From Lachnospiraceae bacterium UBA3282 (GTDB lineage: Bacteria; Bacillota; Clostridia; Lachnospirales; Lachnospiraceae), in contig DETS01000036.1 of NCBI GenBank assembly GCA_002361735.1, positions 1 to 21,799 of the forward strand: a stretch of 21,799 nucleotides of DNA. Direction: 5' to 3'. The notes under the pieces are model-generated. The model was not told the DNA's origin. It saw nothing but the letters and a program-made list of their open reading frames with translations, and ran no database searches. Positions 1 through 6,792 of the stretch are shown here, in pieces. Numbering within the stretch: the first letter of the stretch is position 1; each line of letters opens with the position of its first letter. The translations under genes and the position numbers were made by a program.

Positions 1-270
1 TGCCGGATAACGTCCGGTGGAGGCGACTCCAAGGCCAGTGCAACAGAAAAGAAACCGCTCAGCCCATGGGTTGAGTGAGGGTGGAATGGCAGTGTAAGAG
101 ACTACCGCCGTCCCGGTAACGGGGCGGGCTGTGTAAACCCCATCCGGAGCAAGACCAAACAGAAAGCAACAGATTTGCCCGATCTGCTTTCAGGTAGGTT
201 GCTGGAGCGTCCCGGTAACGGGACGTCGAGATAGATGATCATTCACGACATAACCCGGCTTATCGCCCTG
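1..270 (+). ncRNA. rnpB: RNase P RNA, 3' portion (5' end outside window)
   Basis: This is the catalytic RNA of ribonuclease P, which removes 5' leaders from tRNA precursors. I recognise it from conserved blocks in the right order: AGTGCAACAGAAAAGAAACC (about 38-57), GTAAGAGACTACCG (about 95-108), a later block with AAACCCC then CCGGAGCAAGACC (about 136-155), and the 3' core ACATAACCCGGCTTATCG (248-265). These blocks look like the ancestral type A RNA found in Clostridia rather than the Bacillus type B. The conserved 5' P4 strand is absent because the window starts inside the gene. The exact 3' end is estimated from the GGCTTATCG landmark. Confidence 0.93.
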
Positions 271-288
271 CTTACATTGAAAAATACG

Positions 289-344
289 TTTGTCTAAGAG
301 GGGTACAGGAACATTGCTCAGGCGGTTCCTGTACCCCTGACAAA
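289..344. repeat. Long inverted repeat between rnpB and the protease gene
   Basis: A perfect 14-base inverted repeat (299-312 with 325-338) surrounds a 12-base loop. Pairing continues outward with TTTGTC (289-294) against GACAAA (339-344) after a 4-base bulge (295-298). It lies about 20 bases after the rnpB 3' end and about 12 bases before the ribosome binding site of the next gene. No U-tract follows on either strand, so it is not a textbook intrinsic terminator. It could still end rnpB transcription, protect the RNA 3' end, or be an operator or attenuator. Confidence 0.7.
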
Positions 345-367
345 AGTATGGCATTAAGGAGACTGCA

Positions 368-1159
368 GTGAAGGCGAGCAGAAAAAATTTAATGATAACT
401 ATTGTTATTTTATCATACTGCGCCGCGGCGGTCCCGGGATGGCAGGTACAGGCGGCGGAGCCGTCCCTGCCGCCCCATTTGATTCAGACAGTGAACACGC
501 AGGACATCTACGAAGGATTGCTCGCGTTGGAACTGCTCACCTGCCCGGTACTGGAGACGGCGGATACGGCTGCTGCTTATGAGAATGTAAAAAACAGTGT
601 GGTGCGCCTTGACATGGGGAAAGCCTATGGCAGCGGCGTGATTTTTCGTATGACAACAGATGCAGTGATCATTGCCACCAATAAACATGTGCTGGACTAT
701 TGGGACGAATCATCGGGTGTGGTGTGGTTTCCGCAGGGATATTTTGCGGATGCCTCGCTGCTGGGAAGCGCGGCGGAGAGCGATGTGGGGTTTCTGCGGG
801 TGGAAGGCAGCGAGTTGGGGTATGAGGTGCTGGCAACTCTTAGAAGCGTCTGTCTGAATGAGAATCTTGAGAGCAGGGAGGAACAGATCGGGGGCTTTTG
901 CGTGGGTACGGACCGCAGAGAACAGGAACCGGTATGGTATGAGGCAGTGTTGGAGAGGGAGGAGCGCTACATCGGGCTGTTTCAGGAAAATATGCTCTAC
1001 GGTCACGGTTTTGGCAGAGAAGGGATGAGCGGCGGCGGTATTTTTGACGGTCACGGAAGGCTGCTCGGGCTGTTGGCGGGAGGAACTTATCAAAATGAGA
1101 TCGCAGGTGTCCCGGTCAAAAAGGTAGAGGCAGCTTACCGGGAGGTCATGGGGGAATAA
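368..1159 (+). CDS. Secreted or membrane-anchored trypsin-like serine protease
   Basis: This is a predicted serine endopeptidase of the S1 trypsin/HtrA-like fold, 263 residues long. Residues 1-30 form a signal peptide or anchor: positive N-terminus, hydrophobic stretch 8-22, and an AxA-like end at QAA (28-30). The catalytic triad is visible as His107 in TNKHVL, Asp139 in ESDVGFL and Ser221 in GMSGGGIFD. GSGVIF (88-93) is the usual strand before the His motif. There is no PDZ domain, so it is shorter than DegP/HtrA proteins. The GTG start at 368 is supported by AAGGAG (356-361) at 6-base spacing. Substrate is unknown. Alternatives such as a degenerate, non-catalytic member are less likely because all three triad residues are present. 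Confidence 0.82.
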   Translation: MKASRKNLMITIVILSYCAAAVPGWQVQAAEPSLPPHLIQTVNTQDIYEGLLALELLTCPVLETADTAAAYENVKNSVVRLDMGKAYGSGVIFRMTTDAVIIATNKHVLDYWDESSGVVWFPQGYFADASLLGSAAESDVGFLRVEGSELGYEVLATLRSVCLNENLESREEQIGGFCVGTDRREQEPVWYEAVLEREERYIGLFQENMLYGHGFGREGMSGGGIFDGHGRLLGLLAGGTYQNEIAGVPVKKVEAAYREVMGE

Positions 1160-1182
1160 GGATACCATTTTGGGGAGTTGTG

Positions 1183-1191
1183 TGATATACT
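1183..1191 (+). promoter_or_regulatory. Possible extended -10 promoter upstream of the aldose epimerase gene
   Basis: TGATATACT matches an extended -10 element (TGn plus TATACT, one mismatch to TATAAT). It lies 23 bases before the epimerase ATG. No good -35 is seen at 16-18 bases upstream. The same nine bases occur before the Asp23 gene (17168-17176). Such a short AT-rich match can arise by chance. Confidence 0.3.
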
Positions 1192-1214
1192 TGATGGGAT
1201 GGAGGAAACGTGCT

Positions 1215-2087
1215 ATGGCATTATTTCAGATCAGCAATGACAAGATCACCATACAGGTGGACAGTATGGGGGCGGAACTGAAATCCCTGAAACGGGTGGC
1301 GGATGCAAGAGAGTACCTGTGGCAGGGCGATCCGGCTTATTGGGGGAGGACATCGCCCGTCCTGTTTCCCATTGTGGGAGCATTAAAGAACGGACGTTAT
1401 AGAATTGGAGACAAGGAATATCCCATGGGGCAGCACGGCTTTGCGCGGGATATGGAATTTCAGCTAAAGAGCCAGGTCGCTTCGGAAATCTGGTTTTCTC
1501 TGCGTTCTGACGAAAAGACGCTCGCCGTCTATCCGTATCCGTTTCTGCTGGAAATCGGATATGAACTGACAGGCAGTACGGTGATCGTAAAGTGGCGGGT
1601 GACCAATCAGGAAAAAGAACCCATTCATTTCTCCATCGGAGGGCATCCGGCATTTCTATGTCCGATCGATCCGGGGACGGATCAGACCCAGTACCGTCTT
1701 TCCTTTGATACAAAGGCGCAGATCGTTTCTTCCTGTATCGAGGACGGGCTTTTGGGAAAGGATAAAAAGACCTATCGACTGCGGGATGGCGTGCTGCCCA
1801 TTACGGCGGAGCTTTTTGACGGCGACGCTTTGGTCGTTGAGAACGATCAGGCGCACAGCGTGGCGCTTGTGAAACCGGATGGGACGCCTTATTTGACGGT
1901 GGATTTTGACGCACCGCTTTTTGGCATCTGGTCGCCGCCGAAAAAGAAGGCCCCTTTTATCTGTATCGAGCCTTGGTACGGGCGCTGTGACAGTGTGGAT
2001 TTTGCGGGAGAGTTTCCGGACAGAGAGTGGGGACAGACCCTTTCGCGGGGGAGTTTTGATGTACAGTATCAGATCACGATTGCCTAG
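1215..2087 (+). CDS. Aldose 1-epimerase family protein, LacX-like
   Basis: This is a cytoplasmic galactose-mutarotase-fold protein, 290 residues, expected to interconvert the anomers of an aldose or sugar phosphate. Diagnostic motifs are RTSPVLFPIVG (45-55), QHGFARDMEF with His74, FSIGGHPAF with His144, and CIEPWYGRCDS with Glu252. The two His and the Glu match the catalytic set of the family. Length is typical for the LacX/YeaD-like branch. I chose the ATG at 1215 over an upstream in-frame GTG-type start (about 1170) because GGAGG (1201-1205) sits 9 bases before it and the first 15 residues of the longer form fit no family member. The substrate cannot be read from sequence, and the neighbours are not sugar genes. 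Confidence 0.87.
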   Translation: MALFQISNDKITIQVDSMGAELKSLKRVADAREYLWQGDPAYWGRTSPVLFPIVGALKNGRYRIGDKEYPMGQHGFARDMEFQLKSQVASEIWFSLRSDEKTLAVYPYPFLLEIGYELTGSTVIVKWRVTNQEKEPIHFSIGGHPAFLCPIDPGTDQTQYRLSFDTKAQIVSSCIEDGLLGKDKKTYRLRDGVLPITAELFDGDALVVENDQAHSVALVKPDGTPYLTVDFDAPLFGIWSPPKKKAPFICIEPWYGRCDSVDFAGEFPDREWGQTLSRGSFDVQYQITIA

Positions 2088-2123
2088 CGCGGCTGCGGTC
2101 TTTAGACGAAAGAGAGGAAAACG

Positions 2124-2822
2124 ATGGCGCCTGTGGTACAGTGTGTGGGTCTGACGAAGACTTACGGAAGAAAGATAGCGTTAAATCAGATTTATCTTAA
2201 TTTGGAGAGAGGCAGGATCATCGGGCTGTTAGGACCTAACGGCAGCGGAAAGACCACGATGATCAAGATTATAAACGGACTCCTTCGTCCGACGGCAGGG
2301 GAGGTTTTGATCAACGGACAGCGTCCGGGCGTCGATACGAAGCTTAGAATTTCCTATCTGCCGGAACGGACGTATCTGCCGCCGGGGATGAAGGTGATCG
2401 AGCTGGTGCAGTATTTTCAGGACTTCTATCCGGATTTTCGGATGGACAGGGCTTACGATATGCTGGCAAGGCTGCAGATCCCGCCGCAGGAGAGGCTGAA
2501 AAACCTTTCCAAGGGCACAAAGGAGAAGGTGCAGCTCATCATGGTGATGAGTCGGGACGCGGATCTTTACATTTTGGATGAACCCATCGCGGGCGTGGAT
2601 CCTGCGGCAAGAGATTATATTCTGCATACGATCGTCAGCAATTATAATCGCAACGGTTCCATCCTGCTTTCCACGCATTTGATCGCGGATGTGGAGAGTA
2701 TTTTGGACGAGGTGGTTTTCATTAAGTACGGCAGCATTGTTTTACAGGCAGGTGCGGAGCAGATCAGGCAAAATGAGCACAAGTCCGTGGACAGGTTTTT
2801 CAGGGAGGTGTTCGCATGTTAG
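2124..2822 (+). CDS. ABC transporter ATP-binding protein
   Basis: This 232-residue ATPase subunit would power the membrane protein encoded immediately downstream. It has Walker A GPNGSGKTT (37-45), a variant signature LSKGTKEK (128-135) in place of LSGGQ, Walker B LYILDEP (148-154) followed by a D-loop AGVDP, and an H-loop His185 in LLSTHL. The LSKGT-type signature and short length fit ABC-2-type exporters such as the YtrB or antibiotic/peptide-resistance groups. AGAGAGG (2111-2117) precedes the ATG. The gene overlaps the next by 7 bases, indicating translational coupling. No GntR-family regulator, often seen with this type, is present next to it. Export substrate is unknown. Confidence 0.9.
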   Translation: MAPVVQCVGLTKTYGRKIALNQIYLNLERGRIIGLLGPNGSGKTTMIKIINGLLRPTAGEVLINGQRPGVDTKLRISYLPERTYLPPGMKVIELVQYFQDFYPDFRMDRAYDMLARLQIPPQERLKNLSKGTKEKVQLIMVMSRDADLYILDEPIAGVDPAARDYILHTIVSNYNRNGSILLSTHLIADVESILDEVVFIKYGSIVLQAGAEQIRQNEHKSVDRFFREVFAC

Positions 2823-3640
2823 GAAAGTTGATGAAATATGAGTGGAAAGCCACCTGGAAACTGCTTGTTTTGGCAAACGGGCTGACGCTTCTGATGACGA
2901 TCATCGCCTGGGGGATGGTAAGGATATTGGAGCAGTCAGGCAGTGATTTCAGGATGATGGATTTTATGGCTGTGATGGTGCTTTTCACCTATGTGGCAAG
3001 CATGTTTGCCGTGAGTATCGGCACGGGGATCTTCCTGATCCACCGCTTTTATACTTCTACCTATGGGGATCAGGGCTATCTTTTACACACCCTGCCGGTG
3101 GATACGCATCACATCATTATCGCGAAGCTGCTGGTCAGTGCCGCCTGGGAATTGATCAATATTTTATCCATTTACTTATCTGTCATTTTTCTGTTTGCGT
3201 CGACGAAAGAAGTGTTTGAATCGATGATGAGGGGAATGAAGGATGCAATCGAGTATTTGGGGGCGGAAAAGATTACGGCGTTTACGGTGATCATGACCCT
3301 TTTGGCGTTTGTATTTTCTCTGTTTGCGAAGGTGCTCAAAGTGGGAGCGTGCATCTCGCTGGGACAGCTTGCCCCGAACCATAAGCTGCTGCTTTCCTTT
3401 GGCTGGTACGCGGGAATTTATGTGATAGAGCAGATTCTGCAGGTAGTGTATTTTGCGGTGGTGATTGCTTTTGAGAGACAGCTTGGGGATAGGGCGGTCG
3501 ACTATTTTAGTCATTATGGAGGAATGTCGCTGTTTGGCGGGAACCGGTGGGAGACTTCGCTGATCGGCGCGATCATCAGCTGTGTGATCTTCTATCTGCT
3601 GACCTGGTATATGATGAGTAGAAAATTAAATTTGGATTAA
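2816..3640 (+). CDS. ABC-2-type transporter permease subunit
   Basis: This is an integral membrane protein of 274 residues with about six predicted transmembrane helices, at roughly 14-35, 45-75, 100-125, 155-185, 200-225 and 250-270. The short amphipathic start (MLGKLMKYEWKATW) is typical of ABC-2 permeases that partner a stand-alone ATPase. Its ATG lies inside the end of the ATPase gene, so the two subunits are almost certainly made together as one exporter. I cannot assign a substrate. The identification rests on membrane topology and the linked ATPase rather than on a catalytic motif. Confidence 0.82.
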   Translation: MLGKLMKYEWKATWKLLVLANGLTLLMTIIAWGMVRILEQSGSDFRMMDFMAVMVLFTYVASMFAVSIGTGIFLIHRFYTSTYGDQGYLLHTLPVDTHHIIIAKLLVSAAWELINILSIYLSVIFLFASTKEVFESMMRGMKDAIEYLGAEKITAFTVIMTLLAFVFSLFAKVLKVGACISLGQLAPNHKLLLSFGWYAGIYVIEQILQVVYFAVVIAFERQLGDRAVDYFSHYGGMSLFGGNRWETSLIGAIISCVIFYLLTWYMMSRKLNLD

Positions 3641-3661
3641 ATAATATGTGTGGAGGCTGCT

Positions 3662-4786
3662 ATGACGAAGATTGATATTGTTTCGGGCTTTTTGGGCGCG
3701 GGCAAAACGACGTTGATCAAAAAATTGTTAAAGGAAGCGCTGGCGGATGAAAAGGTAGTGCTGATTGAGAACGAATTTGGAGAGATCGGCATTGACGGGG
3801 GCTTTTTGCAGGAGGCAGGCATTGAGATCAAGGAAATGAACTCCGGCTGTATCTGCTGCTCTCTGGTGGGAGATTTCGGCACATCCTTAAAGGAAGTGCT
3901 TACCACATACACGCCGGAGCGCATCCTCATTGAGCCGTCGGGCGTGGGAAAGCTTTCCGATGTGATGAAGGCGGTGCAGGACGCTATGGCGGACAGGGAC
4001 GTGCAGCTTAACAGCGCGGTGGCTGTGGTGGATGCCTGCAAGTGTAAGATGTATCTGAAAAATTTCGGAGAATTTTTTATCAATCAGATCGAACATGCGG
4101 GGACGATCGTCTTAAGCCGCACGGATAAGTTAAGCGAGGAGAAATTGACTGCCTGCGTCGCCATGATTCGGGAGCATAACGAAAAGGCGACGATCATCAC
4201 GACGCCCTGGGACGCGCTGGAAGGCAGGGATATTCTGGAGACCATTGAGGGCGCAAAGGATCTGGAGGCTGAGTTGATGCGTGAGGTGATGGAACATCAT
4301 GAGGAACACCATCATCATGAGCATGGACCTGACTGCACCTGTGGCTGTCACGATCATGACCATGAACACCATCATCACGAGGATGAGGAGCACGGGCACC
4401 ATCATCATGATCATGACGAGCACCATGACCATCATCACGAGCACGAGGAGCACGGGCACGACCATCATCATGACCACGATGGGCACGAGCACCATCACCA
4501 TCATCATGCGGATGAGGTCTTTACAAGTTGGGGGCTGGAGACGCCTGCGGTCTACACGAAGGAGGAAATCTCGCAGATCCTGAAGGAGCTTGATCATGAA
4601 GAGGAGTACGGCATGGTGCTGCGCGCAAAGGGCATGGTTGCCGGCGCGGACGGCGGCTGGATTTATTTTGATTATGTGCCCGAGGAGAGTAACGTCAGGG
4701 ACGGCAAGCCCGGTGTGACAGGGAAATTCTGCGTGATCGGTTCCAAACTGAAAGAGGATAAGCTGGCGGAATTGTTTGGGAAATAA
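3662..4786 (+). CDS. G3E (CobW/P47K) GTPase with long His-rich metal-binding insert
   Basis: This 374-residue protein belongs to the COG0523/G3E GTPases, which act in metal trafficking or metalloenzyme assembly. Walker A is GFLGAGKTT (9-17), followed by ENEFGEIGID (36-45) and the family hallmark metal-binding GCICC (62-66). Switch/Walker B is ILIEPSGVG (88-96), and the G4 position reads SRTDK (152-156) rather than NKxD. Residues 212-282 are extremely His-rich (39 of 71) with an embedded CTCGC (225-229). A CobW C-terminal domain follows (about 285-374). I chose ATG 3662 over an in-frame GTG at 3650 because TGGAGG (3651-3656) fits a 5-base spacing. It is 21 bases after the ABC permease gene, so co-transcription is possible. 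Zinc, cobalt or nickel could be the metal; zinc is my guess from family precedent. Confidence 0.9.
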   Translation: MTKIDIVSGFLGAGKTTLIKKLLKEALADEKVVLIENEFGEIGIDGGFLQEAGIEIKEMNSGCICCSLVGDFGTSLKEVLTTYTPERILIEPSGVGKLSDVMKAVQDAMADRDVQLNSAVAVVDACKCKMYLKNFGEFFINQIEHAGTIVLSRTDKLSEEKLTACVAMIREHNEKATIITTPWDALEGRDILETIEGAKDLEAELMREVMEHHEEHHHHEHGPDCTCGCHDHDHEHHHHEDEEHGHHHHDHDEHHDHHHEHEEHGHDHHHDHDGHEHHHHHHADEVFTSWGLETPAVYTKEEISQILKELDHEEEYGMVLRAKGMVAGADGGWIYFDYVPEESNVRDGKPGVTGKFCVIGSKLKEDKLAELFGK

Positions 4787-4856
4787 ATAACAGACGATAT
4801 TAAATGAAGCGAGCGGGACTTTAGTCAGAATAGAAGACGGAAAGGAATGAGGAAAC

Positions 4857-5786
4857 GTGAAACCGGTCTATATGATCAACGGTTTTTTGGAGAGCGGGAA
4901 GACGGAGTTTATTACCTATACTTTGGCACAGCCCTATTTTCAGGTGCGGGGCAAGACGCTGCTCATCTTATGTGAGGAGGGAGAAATCGAATACGATCCT
5001 CTGCTCTTAAAGCAAAGCCGCACAGTGCTGGAAGTCATTGATGAGGAGGAGGACTTTGTACCGAACAGGCTGATCGAGCTGGAAAAGAAGCATAAGCCGG
5101 AGCGTATCGTCATTGAATATAACGGGATGTGGAATTATAAGGAAATGAAGCTTCCCTGGCACTGGAAGATAGAGCAGCAGGTCACGACCATCAATGCCGC
5201 TACCTTTCCCATGTATTTTACCAATATGAAGTCTCTGCTGGCGGAACAGATCAGAAAGTCGGAGCTCATTATCTTTAATCGCTGTGACGGGGTGAAGGAT
5301 CTTAGCAGTTACAAGCGGAATGTGAAAGCAATCAATCCCGGCGCGGAGATCGTGTTTGAGGATGCCAACGGAGAAATCAATGAGATCATGGAGGAGGAGC
5401 TTCCCTATGATCTGAAGGCGGATGTCATTGAATTAGATAACATGGGTTATGGAATCTGGTATCTGGATACGATGGATCACATCGAACGCTATCAGGATAA
5501 AACACTCTCGTTTTTGGCAATGGTATTAAAGCCGACGCAGTTTCCCAAGGGGTATTTTGTGCCGGGACGCATGGCGATGACCTGCTGCGCGGATGATATG
5601 GCATTTTTGGGATATGCCTGTGCTTATGAGGGGGCGGACGCGCTTAAGGACCAGCAGTGGGTGAAAGTCACTGCTAAGGTAGAAAAATGTTATTTTGAGG
5701 GCTACCGGGGAGAAGGTCCGGTACTGCGTGCGATAGAGGTAGAGCCTGCGAAGGCGCCCAAAGAGAAAGTGATCAGCTTTGTGTAA
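4857..5786 (+). CDS. Divergent G3E-type GTPase fused to a YcgQ/TIGR03943-like C-terminal domain
   Basis: This protein has 309 residues. The N-terminal part resembles a G3E GTPase: Walker A-like GFLESGKTE (9-17), a Walker B-like RIVIEYNGMW (83-92) and a G4-like FNRCDG (140-145). The CxCC motif of true COG0523 proteins is missing; its place reads EVIDEEEDF (59-67). The C-terminal third (about 215-309) contains GYFVPGRMAMTCCADD (232-247) and WVKVTAKVEK (268-277). That pattern resembles the C-terminal domain of YcgQ/TIGR03943 (DUF1980) proteins, which accompany permeases in zinc-responsive loci. The GTG start at 4857 follows AAAGGAATGAGG (4841-4852). It lies 70 bases after the His-rich GTPase and on the same strand. 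The domain assignment is from memory of motifs, so the fusion needs a profile search. Confidence 0.75.
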   Translation: MKPVYMINGFLESGKTEFITYTLAQPYFQVRGKTLLILCEEGEIEYDPLLLKQSRTVLEVIDEEEDFVPNRLIELEKKHKPERIVIEYNGMWNYKEMKLPWHWKIEQQVTTINAATFPMYFTNMKSLLAEQIRKSELIIFNRCDGVKDLSSYKRNVKAINPGAEIVFEDANGEINEIMEEELPYDLKADVIELDNMGYGIWYLDTMDHIERYQDKTLSFLAMVLKPTQFPKGYFVPGRMAMTCCADDMAFLGYACAYEGADALKDQQWVKVTAKVEKCYFEGYRGEGPVLRAIEVEPAKAPKEKVISFV

Positions 5787-5818
5787 GGGATCAAAAGTTA
5801 CTTGAGAGGTTTGACTTT

Positions 5819-6745
5819 ATGTTTCACTATAACGGTTTTCAGTGGTTGTTTTTCTTTTATTTTTATTGTTTTGGCGGTTGGTGCTTTGAGTCTGTTTTTG
5901 TATCTCTAAAGTCCCACAAATGGGTCAACAGAGGGTTTATGCGGGGACCTTTTCTTCCCCTCTACGGCAGCGGCGCGACCATGATGCTGGTGGTGTCGAG
6001 ACCTTATCAGGATAATGTGCTGTTGACTTATATCGCCGGTGTGATCGGCGCTACGGCGTTGGAATATGTGACGGGCGTGGTGATGGAGGCGCTTTTTAAG
6101 GTCAGGTATTGGGACTATACGGACAGGCTGCTGAATTTTCAGGGACGTATTTGTCTGCGTTCCTCTTTAACGTGGGGATTTTTTACCATTCTGATGACCA
6201 GGGTGATTCATCGGCCTGTTGAACAGTTTGTGTTTTCGATGCCGGGCAGAATGTTAAACTGGGTGACGGTACTGCTCACGATTTATATTGTGGCGGATTT
6301 TACCCTTTCCTTCAAGGCGGCGCTCGATTTGCGCGATCTGATGATCCGTATGGTGCGGCTGCGGGAGGAACTGGAGCGGATGCAGAAGCGGTTGGATGTG
6401 TTTATCGCTTTTAATAATGACGAACGGGAGCAGAGGCGTCTGGATCGGGGCGAACGCAGAGAGGTTTGGCTCAACGACCTGATTTCCAGTCTTGAGCAGG
6501 GCTTTGCCACCCTAAAGGAACTGCTGCTGAGCAAACCTTCGGCTTACGGGGAGAGCGTCAGGGAAGAAATTGCCGAACTTCGCGGCCGCTTTAACCTATA
6601 CAGGGAGCGGGAACGGGGAGAAAAGAAGCTTTTGGATTTCTATAAGCGGGATATGATCCGCAATAATCCTTCTATGAAATCAGAGACTTACGAGAGTGCT
6701 TTTGAGGAGTTAAAGAAGCTTGTAAACAGCGAGGAAGAAGGATAG
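5819..6745 (+). CDS. CmpB-type (PF06541) putative ABC transporter permease with C-terminal coiled coil
   Basis: This 308-residue membrane protein of the PF06541 family has no firmly known function despite the permease label. Family-typical features are the early WCFESV (22-27), NRGFMRGPFLPLYGSG (37-52), an EYVTGVVMEALF segment (81-92) and the WDYTD...NFQGRICLRSSL region (98-117). About five hydrophobic helices span 6-185. Residues about 185-305 are charged and heptad-like, rich in Arg, Glu and Leu, and predicted to be cytoplasmic coiled coil, which is a long tail for the family. GAGAGG (5804-5809) precedes the ATG. It is 32 bases after the second GTPase gene, so it may share that transcript. 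A terminator hairpin follows directly. Confidence 0.8.
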   Translation: MFHYNGFQWLFFFYFYCFGGWCFESVFVSLKSHKWVNRGFMRGPFLPLYGSGATMMLVVSRPYQDNVLLTYIAGVIGATALEYVTGVVMEALFKVRYWDYTDRLLNFQGRICLRSSLTWGFFTILMTRVIHRPVEQFVFSMPGRMLNWVTVLLTIYIVADFTLSFKAALDLRDLMIRMVRLREELERMQKRLDVFIAFNNDEREQRRLDRGERREVWLNDLISSLEQGFATLKELLLSKPSAYGESVREEIAELRGRFNLYRERERGEKKLLDFYKRDMIRNNPSMKSETYESAFEELKKLVNSEEEG

Positions 6746-6758
6746 AGTCAACAATGCG

Positions 6759-6792
6759 ACAGGACGCTTTTCGGGGAGGAAAGGCGCCCTGT
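6759..6792 (+). terminator. Intrinsic terminator, stem of 14 with one mismatch
   Basis: The arms 6759-6772 and 6779-6792 pair over 14 positions with one A-C mismatch and one G-U pair, closing a 6-base loop (GGGGAG). TTAGTTTT follows on the + strand. It ends the left-hand + strand genes and stops next to the TTA that is the stop codon of the convergent PHP gene, so it may work in both directions. The U-tract is imperfect. Confidence 0.7.

Noticed and set aside
4299..4507. Regular CAC/CAT/GAC repeats resembling a repeat array
   Set aside because: The repeats are in frame within a coding sequence, irregular in length and without spacers, so they are not CRISPR or a noncoding satellite.
4130..4597. 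Met- and Val-rich open frame on the - strand and a Thr/Met-rich one on the + strand over the His-rich insert
   Set aside because: Both are shadows of the CAY/GAY-rich insert and have no plausible start or domain.
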